Source: Shewanella hanedai (GTDB lineage: Bacteria; Pseudomonadota; Gammaproteobacteria; Enterobacterales; Shewanellaceae). From it: a stretch of DNA of 64,000 bases. The position numbers and the translations under genes were made by a program. The notes under the pieces are model-generated. The model was not told the DNA's origin, made no database searches, and saw nothing but the letters and a program-made list of their open reading frames with translations. The stretch's first letter is position 1. Each line of letters opens with the position of its first letter. The DNA lies in the NCBI RefSeq assembly GCF_007197645.1, contig NZ_VKGK01000002.1:1-64000 (forward strand), in the 5' to 3' direction. Positions 17,235-30,478 of the stretch are shown here, one piece after another.

Positions 17235-18032
17235 TTAACTTACATTTGTACTTTCAAAAATCTTGTCAGCAGAAGCTGCGACAAAGCCAGTATAAAGCTC
17301 ACCATCAGCCTTAGGGTAACGCAGCGCAAACTCATAGAAACAGCTAGGAATCGACTTCTGAACGTCTTTAAAGCTAACTTCTATCTTATCTGCCATCGTT
17401 GAAGATTGCTCAAGCAAGACTTCAGCCGATCCTTTCACTTCACCGCCAGCCGAATTCAACACGAAATCCCCTTTTTTCAAGGTCTCATTCACATCTAGAA
17501 TAGTTGAGTATCCAGGAAGGTGATTGATTGAGACTGTAAAGTGATTCGCTCGGTAACCAAAAGCTGCTACCCAAGCCGCATACTCGCTCTCGGCAAGTAG
17601 TGCTTCATAAGTGGTAAAATCCAGATCCCAATGACGTCCTGAATAAAGGAAGTTATCAGCAGTCGTTGCGTCGATATCGATCTGTTCAACTAAACCTTTA
17701 ATAATACCTTGTAGCTGTGGGCTAAACTCTTCAACCATCAACTCAGAGATAAAGACCTTAGGCTGAGTTGGATCTGGGTGTTCGAAATGCTTAGCTTTTA
17801 GCTTTTTCGCTTCGAAGTTGTAATCGCCACTGTCTACATATCCCAAGCTTTCAAAATGAGCAGCTAAAACCGTTAAGTTTACCTTCTCAATATTGAACGT
17901 ACGCAAGGCAATATGATCATTGATGATGGTCTCCCCTTTTGACAGGAGTTGATGAACCTTAGCAGCAGAAGGCGTCATCTCAATATAATCATTCCAAAGT
18001 GATTTAAATAGCTTGTTAACATCGGTGTGCAT
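17235..18032 (-). CDS. DUF1338 family protein (2-oxoadipate dioxygenase/decarboxylase-like)
   Basis: About 265 residues from ATG 18032, which has AAGGA eight bases upstream. The DHIALRTFN motif near residue 42 contains the His and Arg conserved in DUF1338. A second His lies in NHFTVSINHL, and FYEFALRYP lies near the C-terminus. Characterised members (HglS/YdcJ) are non-haem iron enzymes turning 2-oxoadipate into D-2-hydroxyglutarate in lysine breakdown, but they are longer. Position just after astD suggests amino-acid catabolism. The substrate of this short form is uncertain. Confidence 0.85.
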   Translation of the reverse strand: MHTDVNKLFKSLWNDYIEMTPSAAKVHQLLSKGETIINDHIALRTFNIEKVNLTVLAAHFESLGYVDSGDYNFEAKKLKAKHFEHPDPTQPKVFISELMVEEFSPQLQGIIKGLVEQIDIDATTADNFLYSGRHWDLDFTTYEALLAESEYAAWVAAFGYRANHFTVSINHLPGYSTILDVNETLKKGDFVLNSAGGEVKGSAEVLLEQSSTMADKIEVSFKDVQKSIPSCFYEFALRYPKADGELYTGFVAASADKIFESTNVS

Positions 18033-18213
18033 CAATTTATTCCTTAACGGCATCGCGAGCCAATCACCGACCTAGGTCAGTCCTGGTATTATTGTTATCA
18101 CGATATAAGTACAGCGAGAGTAAAGTGGTTTAAACCTATCTGACTTTCTGTACCATTTATAAATATGGGAGCCACCTTACGATGCCTCCCATTACTTTTA
18201 ACAACTTTCAGTA

Positions 18214-20704
<2,491 letters not shown>

Positions 20705-20797
20705 CTCTGAGCCTCCTCACTTTCACTCTCCTCTTCCCCCTTCCTTGCTCTAATTAAGGCAAGTTTAAATAGGTTAAGATTCAAGCATTCCTAATGA

Positions 20798-20828
20798 CAA
20801 AAAAAGAGTGTTGAACACTTCAACACTC
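20798..20828 (-). terminator. Terminator after argD/astC
   Basis: GAGTGTTGAA and TTCAACACTC (20806-20828) form a perfect 10-bp stem with loop GTG. On the minus strand it is followed by TTTTTTTG. It sits 10 bases after the argD stop and before astA, so argD can be expressed separately from astAD. Confidence 0.9.
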
Positions 20829-20838
20829 GGTATGTCAA

Positions 20839-22062
<1,224 letters not shown>

Positions 22063-22328
22063 TCATCCTTTATTGTTGTGATGGCTCTGAAAGCCACTAT
22101 GCCCGCCTTTTTCTTTATAAAAACTCATGATGGCGGTGCTAATTTTTATTACTTAATAGACATTAATAGCGAAAATGTGATCAAAACGCCAGTTTCTTAC
22201 ACCCAACTAAGATCTATTGCACACATTTATTGCATAAAGAGTTGAGTTTAAGAATTATACAAGCGTTTATAACGGGGGTTTCGAGCATAATTAGTCATAA
22301 AAAAAGTTATTCGAAACCATTTCCGCTA

Positions 22329-22367
22329 ACTATTCACCAAACATGCATAGTTAACGAGTGAATAGTA
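22329..22367. promoter_or_regulatory. Inverted repeat upstream of argD, possible ArgR-type operator
   Basis: ACTATTCAC (22329-22337) and GTGAATAGT (22359-22367) form a perfect 9-bp inverted repeat with a 21-bp spacer. TGAAT/ATTCA are the half-site cores of ARG boxes, but their orientation and spacing differ from the E. coli pattern. It lies about 270 bp from the argD start. The operator role is speculative. Confidence 0.25.
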
Positions 22368-22411
22368 TTAAATACACCAAAGTTAACCGCTAATTAGTAT
22401 ATGTTTAAAGC

Positions 22412-22680
22412 TTATACCCAAACAACTTCAAGATGCAGGATTCAGCATGTCGAGAAGTGACAGAGTTCAAGGCACGAAATTGCTGGACTAGTTATTCTAA
22501 TTCACTTTTTCATAACGCAGAAACATGTTGCTTCTCGCCGTGCCCTTCGGGAGTTCCCGTAGAATATCTGCACTGTGTTAGTGATATCAATAAGGGAATA
22601 GCCATTATCCTCAATCACTGCCTTGTTCAGCTATCCTACGGGAGCTCTGAAACGAGCATCTTGAGGTAGCTTGGGTATAA
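22412..22680. mobile_element. MITE-like element with 25-bp imperfect terminal inverted repeats
   Basis: Both ends read inward as TTATACCCAA, six variable bases, then TCAAGATGC; 22 of 25 positions match (22412-22436 against 22656-22680). The 269-bp interior holds no transposase and only a chance ORF. It lies between argD and the HDOD gene. Ends differ from those of the element at 12416, so two MITE families are present. The rest of 22057-22739 is AT-rich promoter-type sequence. Confidence 0.8.
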
Positions 22681-22739
22681 ACCCCGCCCCCTGCTGTGTC
22701 ACCACGACTTTTAAGGCTGATAAATGCTAAGAGAAGGGA

Positions 22740-23882
22740 TCAGATAATATTTAACTTTCGATAATTTTGACCTTTGAGCCTGATTAGCTCTTGCTCGCTC
22801 AACTCATAATAGTCGAACATAATGCGCTTCTCTTGCGGGTTTATCAGCTTCATCTCTTCTAATAGCACCACTTTAGCGTAGCAGTTTGCTCTGGCAACAA
22901 TAGACGCATTTTCAGAGAGATCTTTATAACTCAAGTTATTATCTAACTCTGCCATTACTGACGTCATAGGGCTGTCACTAAAATTTAACTGCTGCAGTAG
23001 CTGCCAGTTCAATCTATCGCCGTGCTCTATCACTAACTCATATACTTTCTGTGATGGAAACTCCGTCACTAAAACAGCATCATAAAGCTCTTTATCTCTA
23101 CTATTATTGGCTTCCCCCAACCAGAGTCCCCATGTTTCCTCAAACAATAAGGTACTATTTTTTAATACTACAGAGGGCCCTAACTGGCTTAACAGAGTAC
23201 AGATATAGACAAATATGCTGTCTTTTTCATGCAGCTTTCCCAGTGCCTGAGCAGCAATCGCACTCACCATGGAATAACGCCACAACTTACGAGTCGTCCA
23301 CAGCAAGTTTGCATGTCCTGAAGGCAACCAATTTCTTAAGCAAAAATGCGGGATCAACAACTTGATATTTTCGATGCCGATAAAGTTAAGCACCAATTTT
23401 AAGTCTGTCAGTTTCACATCAGACCCTTTTGGGCGTCGATGTCTGAATGAGGTGCTGTTAACGATATTGAGAAGATCGCGGACTAACCATGATTCGTTTG
23501 CAATTAATGGGCGAAGGCGATTGATATCGATGTTACTCCCCTGTAGGAGCTCCAACATCAACAATTGAGATTCATTAACTCCGGCACTTTTTATAACAGC
23601 ATCAGCCGAAGCTAACCTGTGATTAACGGCGTTACTTACTGTTTTAATTAGCTGCTCTGATACTCGCTCAAAAACTTGTTTTGCTTCTATCTGTTTAGCT
23701 AATCGCTCTAATACAGCTTCTCGTTCTATAGCCAGTTTGTTAGCATCATCCTCTAACTCAGCATCCAATTCATCAAACATGGAATCAGATTTTTGTTTTC
23801 CCACGATCAACTGTTTATAAAGTCTATGCTCTATTTCAATAACCTTACCTGGCCTAACTCCACCTGCCACTGATATAGCCAC
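22740..23882 (-). CDS. HDOD-domain signalling protein
   Basis: 380 residues from a GTG start with AGGAA upstream. An acidic coiled region (about 30-90) precedes an HDOD domain (about 95-300): LLELLQGSNIDINRLRPLIANESWLVRDLLNIVNS, then TDLKLVLNFIGIENIKLLI. HDOD modules are HD-fold relatives that lack the metal-binding HD pair and act in regulation or chemotaxis signalling. No receiver or GGDEF domain is attached. The gene stands alone and its output is unknown. Confidence 0.82.
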   Translation of the reverse strand: MAISVAGGVRPGKVIEIEHRLYKQLIVGKQKSDSMFDELDAELEDDANKLAIEREAVLERLAKQIEAKQVFERVSEQLIKTVSNAVNHRLASADAVIKSAGVNESQLLMLELLQGSNIDINRLRPLIANESWLVRDLLNIVNSTSFRHRRPKGSDVKLTDLKLVLNFIGIENIKLLIPHFCLRNWLPSGHANLLWTTRKLWRYSMVSAIAAQALGKLHEKDSIFVYICTLLSQLGPSVVLKNSTLLFEETWGLWLGEANNSRDKELYDAVLVTEFPSQKVYELVIEHGDRLNWQLLQQLNFSDSPMTSVMAELDNNLSYKDLSENASIVARANCYAKVVLLEEMKLINPQEKRIMFDYYELSEQELIRLKGQNYRKLNII

Positions 23883-24031
23883 TGTCTATTTTTCCTCAAA
23901 AAGGTCTAAGTGATAATTTAGCACCTTTATTAACAATATTTATACATTGCCGATAAATAACGAGCCTAGCAACACCCAAGCCCATTAAGTTGATGGGGAG
24001 TTTTACTTCCTCCCCCAATGGATTTAGAAAT

Positions 24032-24056
24032 AAAAAAGCCTCCGTTCAGAGGCTTA
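24032..24056 (-). terminator. Terminator of the S9 peptidase gene
   Basis: AGCCTC and GAGGCT form a 6-bp stem with loop TGAACG; on the minus strand TTTTTTA follows. It is 13 bases beyond the peptidase stop codon. Confidence 0.88.
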
Positions 24057-24068
24057 TATTTCTAGACC

Positions 24069-26552
24069 TTACTTGAGCTCTTCATTGAATAGTTTATAGA
24101 TCCTACGGTATTCATCTAACCAACTTGATGGTTCTTTAAAGCCGTGTGGCTCAACAGGGTAGATAGCAGTTTCAAACATAGGTTTTTCCAGCTCGATCAA
24201 ACGCTGCACTAAACGAACACTGTCTTGGAAAAAGACATTGTCATCGAGTACTCCACTCATAATCAGTAATCGTTTTTGCAGACCCTGAGCGTGCTCAATT
24301 GGCGAGCTACGTTCGTAAGCGATAGGATCGACATCTGGTGTGTTTAGAATATTTGAAGTGTACGGGGCATTATAATGCGCCCAGTCAGTAACCGGACGTA
24401 AAGCAGCTCCTGCTTGAAATAACTCTGGCTCGTTAAAGAGCGCCATAAAGGTCAGGAAGCCACCGTATGAACCGCCATAAGTACCAACCTTATTAGCGTC
24501 AACATTAGCATTTGCCGCCATCCAGCTTACGCCATCTTTTAGATCTTCAACCTCAGGCGTGCCCATTTGGCGATATACAGCCGTACGCCAATCACGTCCA
24601 TACCCTTTTGAACCGCGATAATCCATATCCATCACCACATAACCCTGTTGGGTAAGCAAGTTATGGAACATAAACTCTCGGAAGTAACCTGAGAAGCCGT
24701 AATGTGCATTTTGCAGGTAACCAGCACCATGATTAAAGATCACCGCAGGATACTTGTCTGCTTGGCTCTTATCATACCCTTGTGGTAGGTAGACTCGGGC
24801 ATACACGTCATCAGCACCATGGCTTGACGGCACAGTAACAACCTCTGGCGCTTGCCAAGGATAACGTTTGAAAGCATCACTGGTGTATGAGGTCATCTTT
24901 TTAAGATCGCCGCCGATAGGCTGCAGATAAAGTTCACTCGGCTCTGTACGACGTGAAGCATTGAGTAGCAAATTATTACCATCTGGACTCAAACTGTAAT
25001 CAAGCTGTCCATCCCACTGCGTTAACTGCTCATCTTTACCTGTATTGATCTCCACGCGATAGACATTGTCGATACCTGGATGACTTTTATTGGCCTTGTA
25101 ATAGATAAACTGGGCTTTGGGCCCAAGAGTGATATCACTAACGACGTATTGACCTTGAGTTAAAGGCTCAGCTTCTTTACCTTCACGCTTAAGATAGAGG
25201 TGAGAGTAACCGGTTTCTTCAGACAAATAATAGAGATCGTCGGTAGCGGGCAACCAACCAAACTGATTGAAGTTATAGTTAATCCAAGCGTCATCATGCA
25301 ATCTGTGTTCAGTGTTAAGCGAGCCTTTATCCAGATCTAATGTTGCTATCCAGCGGTCTTTATTATCGACTGCCTCAAGCATGACAGCCACTTTGTTATC
25401 CGCTTCTTGCCACTGAATCGCGCTCTGCTCCCATCCCCAATCTTGTATTAATTGAATTTTACGTGGCGCACGCTCACTCTTATAAGATTCACCCTTCGCC
25501 TTGGCATTTTCGGCCTTTACTTTAGCGAGCACATCTTCATCGAAACCTTCAAGCCCTTCGATAGTGATTGCACGTTCAGTGTGAGTGTCGAGATCCAACA
25601 AGACTAGGCGCTCACCCGGATTCTTATCTTCCGCTACACGCGCTCTAGCAGGTACGGCATCAACATACCCATCTTTACCAAGATAGTTAGGCATGATGTC
25701 GTGTTCGCCACGCCAGCTATATCCTTTATCGATTAATGAAAGCAGAACATATCGTCCATCTGGTGAAAGGCTTAAGTCAGAGACCGTTTCACTGTCTCCC
25801 AAATACCAAACCTTGCTTGCCAGTGTTGGATCTTGTTCAGCTAATTCAGCCTTATATTGCTCTCTCTTTTTATCATTATCATGCTGCTGAGACACATACT
25901 TGATCAGCCTGTGTTGCTGCTTAGCAATGTAACTTGATGGGTCTTCCACGCCTTTTGGTTTGGCAGACATCTTTATGCTGGCTATTTGCTCATGCATACC
26001 CGTGTAGTTATGAATACGATAGATATCATCTCCCTGCCAATAAGCGATATCGCCATTATTTAGGAAACGTACGCCATTAACAGGTGAGTTTTGTCTGGTT
26101 AACTGTGAAATTAAGCCCGAACTCAGTTGCTTTACAAAGACGTTACCTTGATAGATATAAGCTTTTTTAGTTTTTTTGTTATCAAGTACGCCATATTTCT
26201 GAGATGCTTTATGTAATTCATTGAGCGTCAACTGCGTTGCTTTATCGCCATTCAATGCTTGTTCATAGTAGTTTTTAACTGGATTGCCGTGAGCTTGTCG
26301 AACGAAAAAGATAGACTGACTATCATCCCCCCAATACGCCCCTTTAGCCAATATTCCCATCCAGTCTGGATTAGCCATGATCTGCTTTAGGCTTAGTGCT
26401 TCATTAACCTTAGGAGGACTGGCGAGTAAAACCTGACTTTGCTGTTGGGTAACTTGTTCGTTTATCGTTTGTTCACTTGAGGTTGCCGTACAGCCACTTA
26501 AGATGGCAATAGCTAGGACACTTAGTCCCGAATGTCTTATCAGACTCGTCAT
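24069..26552 (-). CDS. S9-family prolyl oligopeptidase/dipeptidyl-peptidase lipoprotein
   Basis: 827 residues. The N-terminus MTSLIRHSGLSVLAIAILSGC ends in a lipobox, so it is predicted to be a lipoprotein. A beta-propeller (about 60-560) carries Asp-box-like LSPDGRYVLLSL and LSPDGNNLLLNA segments. The C-terminal alpha/beta hydrolase domain has GTYGGSYGGF with Ser695, SGVLDDN with Asp770, and EPHGF with His803. This is the DPP4-like arrangement. It probably trims peptides outside the cytoplasm. The start ATG has AAGGA upstream. It is monocistronic. Confidence 0.92.
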   Translation of the reverse strand: MTSLIRHSGLSVLAIAILSGCTATSSEQTINEQVTQQQSQVLLASPPKVNEALSLKQIMANPDWMGILAKGAYWGDDSQSIFFVRQAHGNPVKNYYEQALNGDKATQLTLNELHKASQKYGVLDNKKTKKAYIYQGNVFVKQLSSGLISQLTRQNSPVNGVRFLNNGDIAYWQGDDIYRIHNYTGMHEQIASIKMSAKPKGVEDPSSYIAKQQHRLIKYVSQQHDNDKKREQYKAELAEQDPTLASKVWYLGDSETVSDLSLSPDGRYVLLSLIDKGYSWRGEHDIMPNYLGKDGYVDAVPARARVAEDKNPGERLVLLDLDTHTERAITIEGLEGFDEDVLAKVKAENAKAKGESYKSERAPRKIQLIQDWGWEQSAIQWQEADNKVAVMLEAVDNKDRWIATLDLDKGSLNTEHRLHDDAWINYNFNQFGWLPATDDLYYLSEETGYSHLYLKREGKEAEPLTQGQYVVSDITLGPKAQFIYYKANKSHPGIDNVYRVEINTGKDEQLTQWDGQLDYSLSPDGNNLLLNASRRTEPSELYLQPIGGDLKKMTSYTSDAFKRYPWQAPEVVTVPSSHGADDVYARVYLPQGYDKSQADKYPAVIFNHGAGYLQNAHYGFSGYFREFMFHNLLTQQGYVVMDMDYRGSKGYGRDWRTAVYRQMGTPEVEDLKDGVSWMAANANVDANKVGTYGGSYGGFLTFMALFNEPELFQAGAALRPVTDWAHYNAPYTSNILNTPDVDPIAYERSSPIEHAQGLQKRLLIMSGVLDDNVFFQDSVRLVQRLIELEKPMFETAIYPVEPHGFKEPSSWLDEYRRIYKLFNEELK

Positions 26553-26736
26553 TGTGCTTCCTTTTATTTTTCAATGATCATGACTATCTAAAACAGAGGG
26601 TCATACTGCGTCATTGATATTATTTTGCGATATTTATATCACAAAACAGCCTCATTTTAGTGAGGAAAATAAGGAAATCTTGTAACAAGCTAAGAAAAGT
26701 GAAGCTCTAAAAGGGTAAAGATAAAAAAGAACGGTA

Positions 26737-27309
26737 TTAACTTAAGTTGAGAAAATTCTGTAATAACTCATGCCCTTGCTCAGTAAGCACAGACTCAGGA
26801 TGAAACTGCACCCCATAAATCGGTAAACGAATATGGCTCATGGCCATGATCTCACGCCCATGAACCTCGTCATCAAACCACGCATCAAGCGTAAAGTCAT
26901 CGGGCAATGATTCGACTAACAAAGAGTGATAACGCGTCACCGTCAGAGGGTTATTCAACTCACTAAAAAGCCGCTCTCCCAGATGAGTAATACAGCTGGT
27001 TTTACCATGCATGACCCGCTTAGCACGTATCACTTGAGCACCAAAAACTTGTGCAATCGCTTGGTGTCCTAAACACACGCCGAGGATTGGTAGCTTTCCT
27101 GCAAAATATTCAATGGTGGCTAATGATATTCCCGCTTCATTTGGGCTACGAGGCCCAGGGGAAATAACAATGTGAGTCGGGGCTAACATTTCTATCTCGG
27201 CGATGGTGATCTCATCATTTCGCTTAACCACAACCTCTTGACCAAGCTGCTGGAAATATTGCACTAAGTTAAATGTGAAAGAGTCATAGTTATCGATCAT
27301 CAAAAGCAT
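26737..27309 (-). CDS. pabA: Aminodeoxychorismate synthase glutamine amidotransferase (PabA)
   Basis: 190 residues. Class I glutaminase: [14 protein letters not shown] at the N-terminus, [10 protein letters not shown] (51-60), the nucleophile Cys79 in GVCLGHQ, and a C-terminal HPESV. It supplies ammonia to chorismate for p-aminobenzoate and folate. TrpG is nearly identical in motif content; PabA is preferred because the argD-pabA neighbourhood is that of E. coli and no trp genes are near. Confidence 0.88.
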   Translation of the reverse strand: MLLMIDNYDSFTFNLVQYFQQLGQEVVVKRNDEITIAEIEMLAPTHIVISPGPRSPNEAGISLATIEYFAGKLPILGVCLGHQAIAQVFGAQVIRAKRVMHGKTSCITHLGERLFSELNNPLTVTRYHSLLVESLPDDFTLDAWFDDEVHGREIMAMSHIRLPIYGVQFHPESVLTEQGHELLQNFLNLS

Positions 27310-27441
27310 AAATCGGTCCGAAATGTAAAACGCTGATAGTAGGGTAATTGGCGGCAGATGCTAACACAGAGTCCCATATGGATCACCACACATGGCATAA
27401 AAACAACTATGCTTAATCTTAGATAAACAAGAGCGATAATA

Positions 27442-28545
27442 ATGCCGAGCCTATCGTCCCTTTTTCTTAAGCTATTAACCTTAGGCTGCCAACATTGCAG
27501 CAGTAAAACCTTAGAGCGCAAGGTCATACAAGTGAACCTTGGCGTGATGGTAAGTGCTGCCACAATTCTTATTTTTGATGTACTTTTTTACCTGACGGGA
27601 AACTGGACTGTATTTTACTCAGGGTTGATACAAACTCCCTTCTTACTTTTATTGCCTTTAGTATGGTGGCTTAATCATTCAGGGAGATTTTTCTTAGCCA
27701 GATGGGCCATTTTTATCATTGTAATGTCAGATACTGCCGTCACTCTTTTTTTAGCCCAAGGCACCATATTTCTGATCCACTACTACTTTTTACTATTTGC
27801 CATTATACCCGCAGCATTCTTCGAGATAGCGCAGTGGCGCTCCTCCGCATTACTCTTTATTGCCAACCTTAGCCTCTACTGCTTTTTCCAGATCAATGGC
27901 TGGCCATCACTGCCTGAAATATATGAACTACAAGCACAGCAGCTCAACCTGTTGAGAGTCATTATGGTGGGTTCAAGCGTATTTACGATTATCTTACTGT
28001 TGCTAATAAGTGAGCGTTACTCAGAATTAAATGAGATCTACCTTGAGAGACTGGCTAACACTGATCCTTTGACCTCTCTCAATAATCGTCGCCATTTCAT
28101 TGATAACTTTCAACAGATACTGTTAAAGCAGCTAGATCAACAGCAACTAGCCTTAGCGATCATTGATATTGACCACTTTAAACGCATAAATGATACAGGT
28201 GGGCATGATGCGGGCGATGAGGCTCTCAAGCACGTAAGCCACCTTTTAAAGGAACATATAGGCGACAGTGGATTACTCGCTAGAGTCGGAGGAGAAGAGT
28301 TTGCCATGGTGTACATAGACACTGAATCCGCCACCCCCATAAACAGAGCCAACACTCTTTTACTCAAACTAGAAAACTCACCTTTTTATTATGCCGACCA
28401 AAAATACAAAATCACCGCATCTATTGGTCTGTGCATCTTCACTGGACAACACAACTTAGACCACGTTATTAAGGAAGCGGATGATGCCTTATATTCGGCG
28501 AAGAGCAGAGGAAGAAACAGGCAAGAGACTAGAAATATTGCATAA
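27442..28545 (+). CDS. Membrane diguanylate cyclase (GGDEF)
   Basis: 367 residues. The N-terminal half has about five or six hydrophobic helices (about 30-195) without a recognised sensor fold. The C-terminal GGDEF domain starts at NTDPLTSLNNRRHF and has VGGEEF (GGEEF at 283-287) plus EADDALYSAKSRGRN. It should make cyclic di-GMP from GTP. The residues five before GGEEF are GDSG, not RxxD, so the product-inhibition I-site is absent. It is monocistronic with a shared downstream terminator. Confidence 0.92.
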   Translation: MPSLSSLFLKLLTLGCQHCSSKTLERKVIQVNLGVMVSAATILIFDVLFYLTGNWTVFYSGLIQTPFLLLLPLVWWLNHSGRFFLARWAIFIIVMSDTAVTLFLAQGTIFLIHYYFLLFAIIPAAFFEIAQWRSSALLFIANLSLYCFFQINGWPSLPEIYELQAQQLNLLRVIMVGSSVFTIILLLLISERYSELNEIYLERLANTDPLTSLNNRRHFIDNFQQILLKQLDQQQLALAIIDIDHFKRINDTGGHDAGDEALKHVSHLLKEHIGDSGLLARVGGEEFAMVYIDTESATPINRANTLLLKLENSPFYYADQKYKITASIGLCIFTGQHNLDHVIKEADDALYSAKSRGRNRQETRNIA

Positions 28546-28575
28546 AAAAAGCCAGTCATGTGACTGGCTTATTTC
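28544..28575. terminator. Bidirectional terminator between the GGDEF gene and sspB
   Basis: GCCAGTCA and TGACTGGC form a perfect stem with two bases between, flanked by seven A on the left and TTATTTC on the right. It lies between convergent stops and can serve both strands, more strongly the minus strand. Confidence 0.9.
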
Positions 28576-28588
28576 TATTAGCTAAAAG

Positions 28589-29038
28589 TTACTTAACTAA
28601 CGTGAGATGACCTCGACGCTTTGGATCTGGTGTTTCAGGGCCATCATCAGTCTCTTCATCTTTTGCTGCATCAACAACAGATAAACCTGGCTCAAGCTCC
28701 TCACCTTCAAGTTGATATGCATCTTCTAAATCAAAAACGGTGCCGGCACCATTTTCTCTGGCATAGATAGCAACTATCGCAGCCATAGGAAGAACAACTT
28801 GTTGAGGTACACCACCAAAACGTGCATTGAACTCAATATACTCATGTCCTATCTGTAGGTTAGCTACAGCAGAAGAGGTAATGTTAAGTACAATTTGACC
28901 ATCTTTCACATATTGTTGTGGAACCTGAGTACCAGGAACATAAGCATCAACAACCACATGTGGAGTCAGCTCGTTATCCATTAACCAGTCATAATATGCT
29001 TGCAGCAAGTATGGACGATTCGGGGTCATAGGCATCAT
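28589..29038 (-). CDS. sspB: ClpXP adaptor SspB
   Basis: 149 residues. The conserved opening NRPYLLQAYYDWLMDNELTPHVVVDA and IGHEYIEFNARFGG match the SspB substrate-binding fold. The C-terminal tail ends KRRGHLTLVK, the ClpX-docking motif. It delivers ssrA-tagged and other substrates to ClpXP. It starts immediately after the sspA stop, so the two form one operon as in E. coli. Confidence 0.96.
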   Translation of the reverse strand: MMPMTPNRPYLLQAYYDWLMDNELTPHVVVDAYVPGTQVPQQYVKDGQIVLNITSSAVANLQIGHEYIEFNARFGGVPQQVVLPMAAIVAIYARENGAGTVFDLEDAYQLEGEELEPGLSVVDAAKDEETDDGPETPDPKRRGHLTLVK

Positions 29039-29668
29039 TTAATCACCCATGCGCATTTCGCGCTCGGCCTCAGTTAATGACGCTTTAAATGATTCACGAT
29101 CAAACAGACGTGTCATATACGCTTTAACTTCTTTAGCTGTGCGAGTATCGAGTTCGATGCCAAGTACAGGTAAACGCCATAGTAATGGGCCTAAGTAGCA
29201 ATCTGCTAAACCAAAATCTTCCGCCATAAAATATGGCATCTCATTAAATATCGGTGCGATAGACGTTAAGCCTTCTTGCAACTCTTTACGAGCAGCATCA
29301 GCACGGTCACCACTGCGGATACGGTCCACTAATGAATACCAATCCTTTTGGATACGGTGCATCATCAAACGTGTACGTCCACGAGATACAGGATAGACAG
29401 GCATTAGAGGTGGGTGAGGGAAGCGCTCATCCAAGTACTCCATGATAATACGTGAGTTATAAAGCACTAATTCACGATCAACCAAAGTCGGCACTGTGTT
29501 GTAAGGGTTCAATTCGATTAAATCTTCAGGCATATCATTTGGTTCAACCTGAAGTACATCAACTGTAACTCCTTTTTCAGCTAAGACGATACGAACTTGA
29601 TGACTATATAGATCGTCAGCACCTGAATACAGGGTCATGATTGAGCGTTTATTGGCAGCAACAGCCAT
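29039..29668 (-). CDS. sspA: Stringent starvation protein A
   Basis: 209 residues with a GST-like fold: SIMTLYSGADDLYSHQVRIVLAEKGV at the N-terminus and ELNPYNTVPTLVDRELVLYNSRIIMEYLDERFPHP in the thioredoxin-like half (first parts of each are diagnostic). The SspA branch binds RNA polymerase and activates stationary-phase and acid-tolerance genes rather than conjugating glutathione. It heads the sspAB operon; a strong terminator of the pet operon lies just upstream. Confidence 0.96.
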   Translation of the reverse strand: MAVAANKRSIMTLYSGADDLYSHQVRIVLAEKGVTVDVLQVEPNDMPEDLIELNPYNTVPTLVDRELVLYNSRIIMEYLDERFPHPPLMPVYPVSRGRTRLMMHRIQKDWYSLVDRIRSGDRADAARKELQEGLTSIAPIFNEMPYFMAEDFGLADCYLGPLLWRLPVLGIELDTRTAKEVKAYMTRLFDRESFKASLTEAEREMRMGD

Positions 29669-29699
29669 TGATACCCTCCGAGATTTAATGAAAAAAGCA

Positions 29700-29738
29700 A
29701 AAAAACAAAAAGCAAAACGAGGGGCAAAGCCCCTCGTT
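29700..29738 (-). terminator. Terminator of the petABC operon
   Basis: AACGAGGGGC and GCCCCTCGTT form a perfect 10-bp G/C-rich stem with a three-base loop. On the minus strand a T-rich tract follows. It lies 39 bases past the cytochrome c1 stop and upstream of sspA. Confidence 0.9.
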
Positions 29739-29776
29739 TACAGTATGCGAATGATGCATTCTAACCTTTCTAAGGG

Positions 29777-30478
29777 TTAGTGTACATCTTTCCAGTACTC
29801 TTTCTTTAGCAAGTAAGCTATCACGAAGAAGATAAACAAGAAGCCCATCACCCACCAACCTAAGCTTTCACGCTCAAGTTTAACTGGGTCACCCGAATAA
29901 ACGAGAAATCCAGTAATGTCGCGAACAACTTGATCATATTCTTCAGCCGTTAACTTTCCGCCAGTAGCGACTAAGCTACCATCTTCTTGCTTAACAGGAA
30001 GGCCTTGCAGTTCTTGCAATACATGCGGCATGCCTACAGCTGGGAACACGGTATTATTGACACCGAAAGGACGATTCTCATCATGATAGAATCCCTTCAA
30101 ATATGAATAAATCCAATCTTCTCCACGCACACGAGCCACTAAAGTAAGATCCGGTGGCGAAGCACCAAACCATTTAGCTGCATCGGCAGTTGGAATCGCA
30201 TTTTCCATCAAACTACCAGGCTTGACGCTGTCATCGAACATATACTTAGCACGCATATCATCGAGAGGAATGCCTAAGTCATTCGCAACACGATCATAAC
30301 GTTGATACTGAGTGCTGTGACAACCTGCACAATAGAGTTGGAAGTTATCCAATCCACGTTGCAGTGACTCTTTATCATGCAGATCAATGTTCGCGCTTTC
30401 TAGCGTGACATGTGAACCACCGGCTGCAAAAGCAAGTGTAGGAATTAAGGTAACTAATGCAATAATCAATTTTTTCAT
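29777..30478 (-). CDS. petC: Cytochrome c1 of the bc1 complex
   Basis: 233 residues. A signal peptide (MKKLIIALVTLIPTLAFA) precedes the haem c site CAGCH (Cys50, Cys53, His54). A C-terminal membrane anchor (WWVMGFLFIFFVIAYLL) holds it in the inner membrane. It passes electrons from the Rieske centre to soluble cytochromes. Its start overlaps the petB stop as TAATG, giving coupled translation of petA-petB-petC. Confidence 0.96.
   Translation of the reverse strand: MKKLIIALVTLIPTLAFAAGGSHVTLESANIDLHDKESLQRGLDNFQLYCAGCHSTQYQRYDRVANDLGIPLDDMRAKYMFDDSVKPGSLMENAIPTADAAKWFGASPPDLTLVARVRGEDWIYSYLKGFYHDENRPFGVNNTVFPAVGMPHVLQELQGLPVKQEDGSLVATGGKLTAEEYDQVVRDITGFLVYSGDPVKLERESLGWWVMGFLFIFFVIAYLLKKEYWKDVH

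Noticed and set aside
22433..22669. Plus-strand 78-residue ORF
   Set aside because: It lies wholly within the second MITE between its inverted ends.
27300..27563. Minus-strand 87-residue ORF overlapping pabA and the GGDEF gene
   Set aside because: It is antisense to the start of a well-supported GGDEF gene and includes the divergent promoter region.
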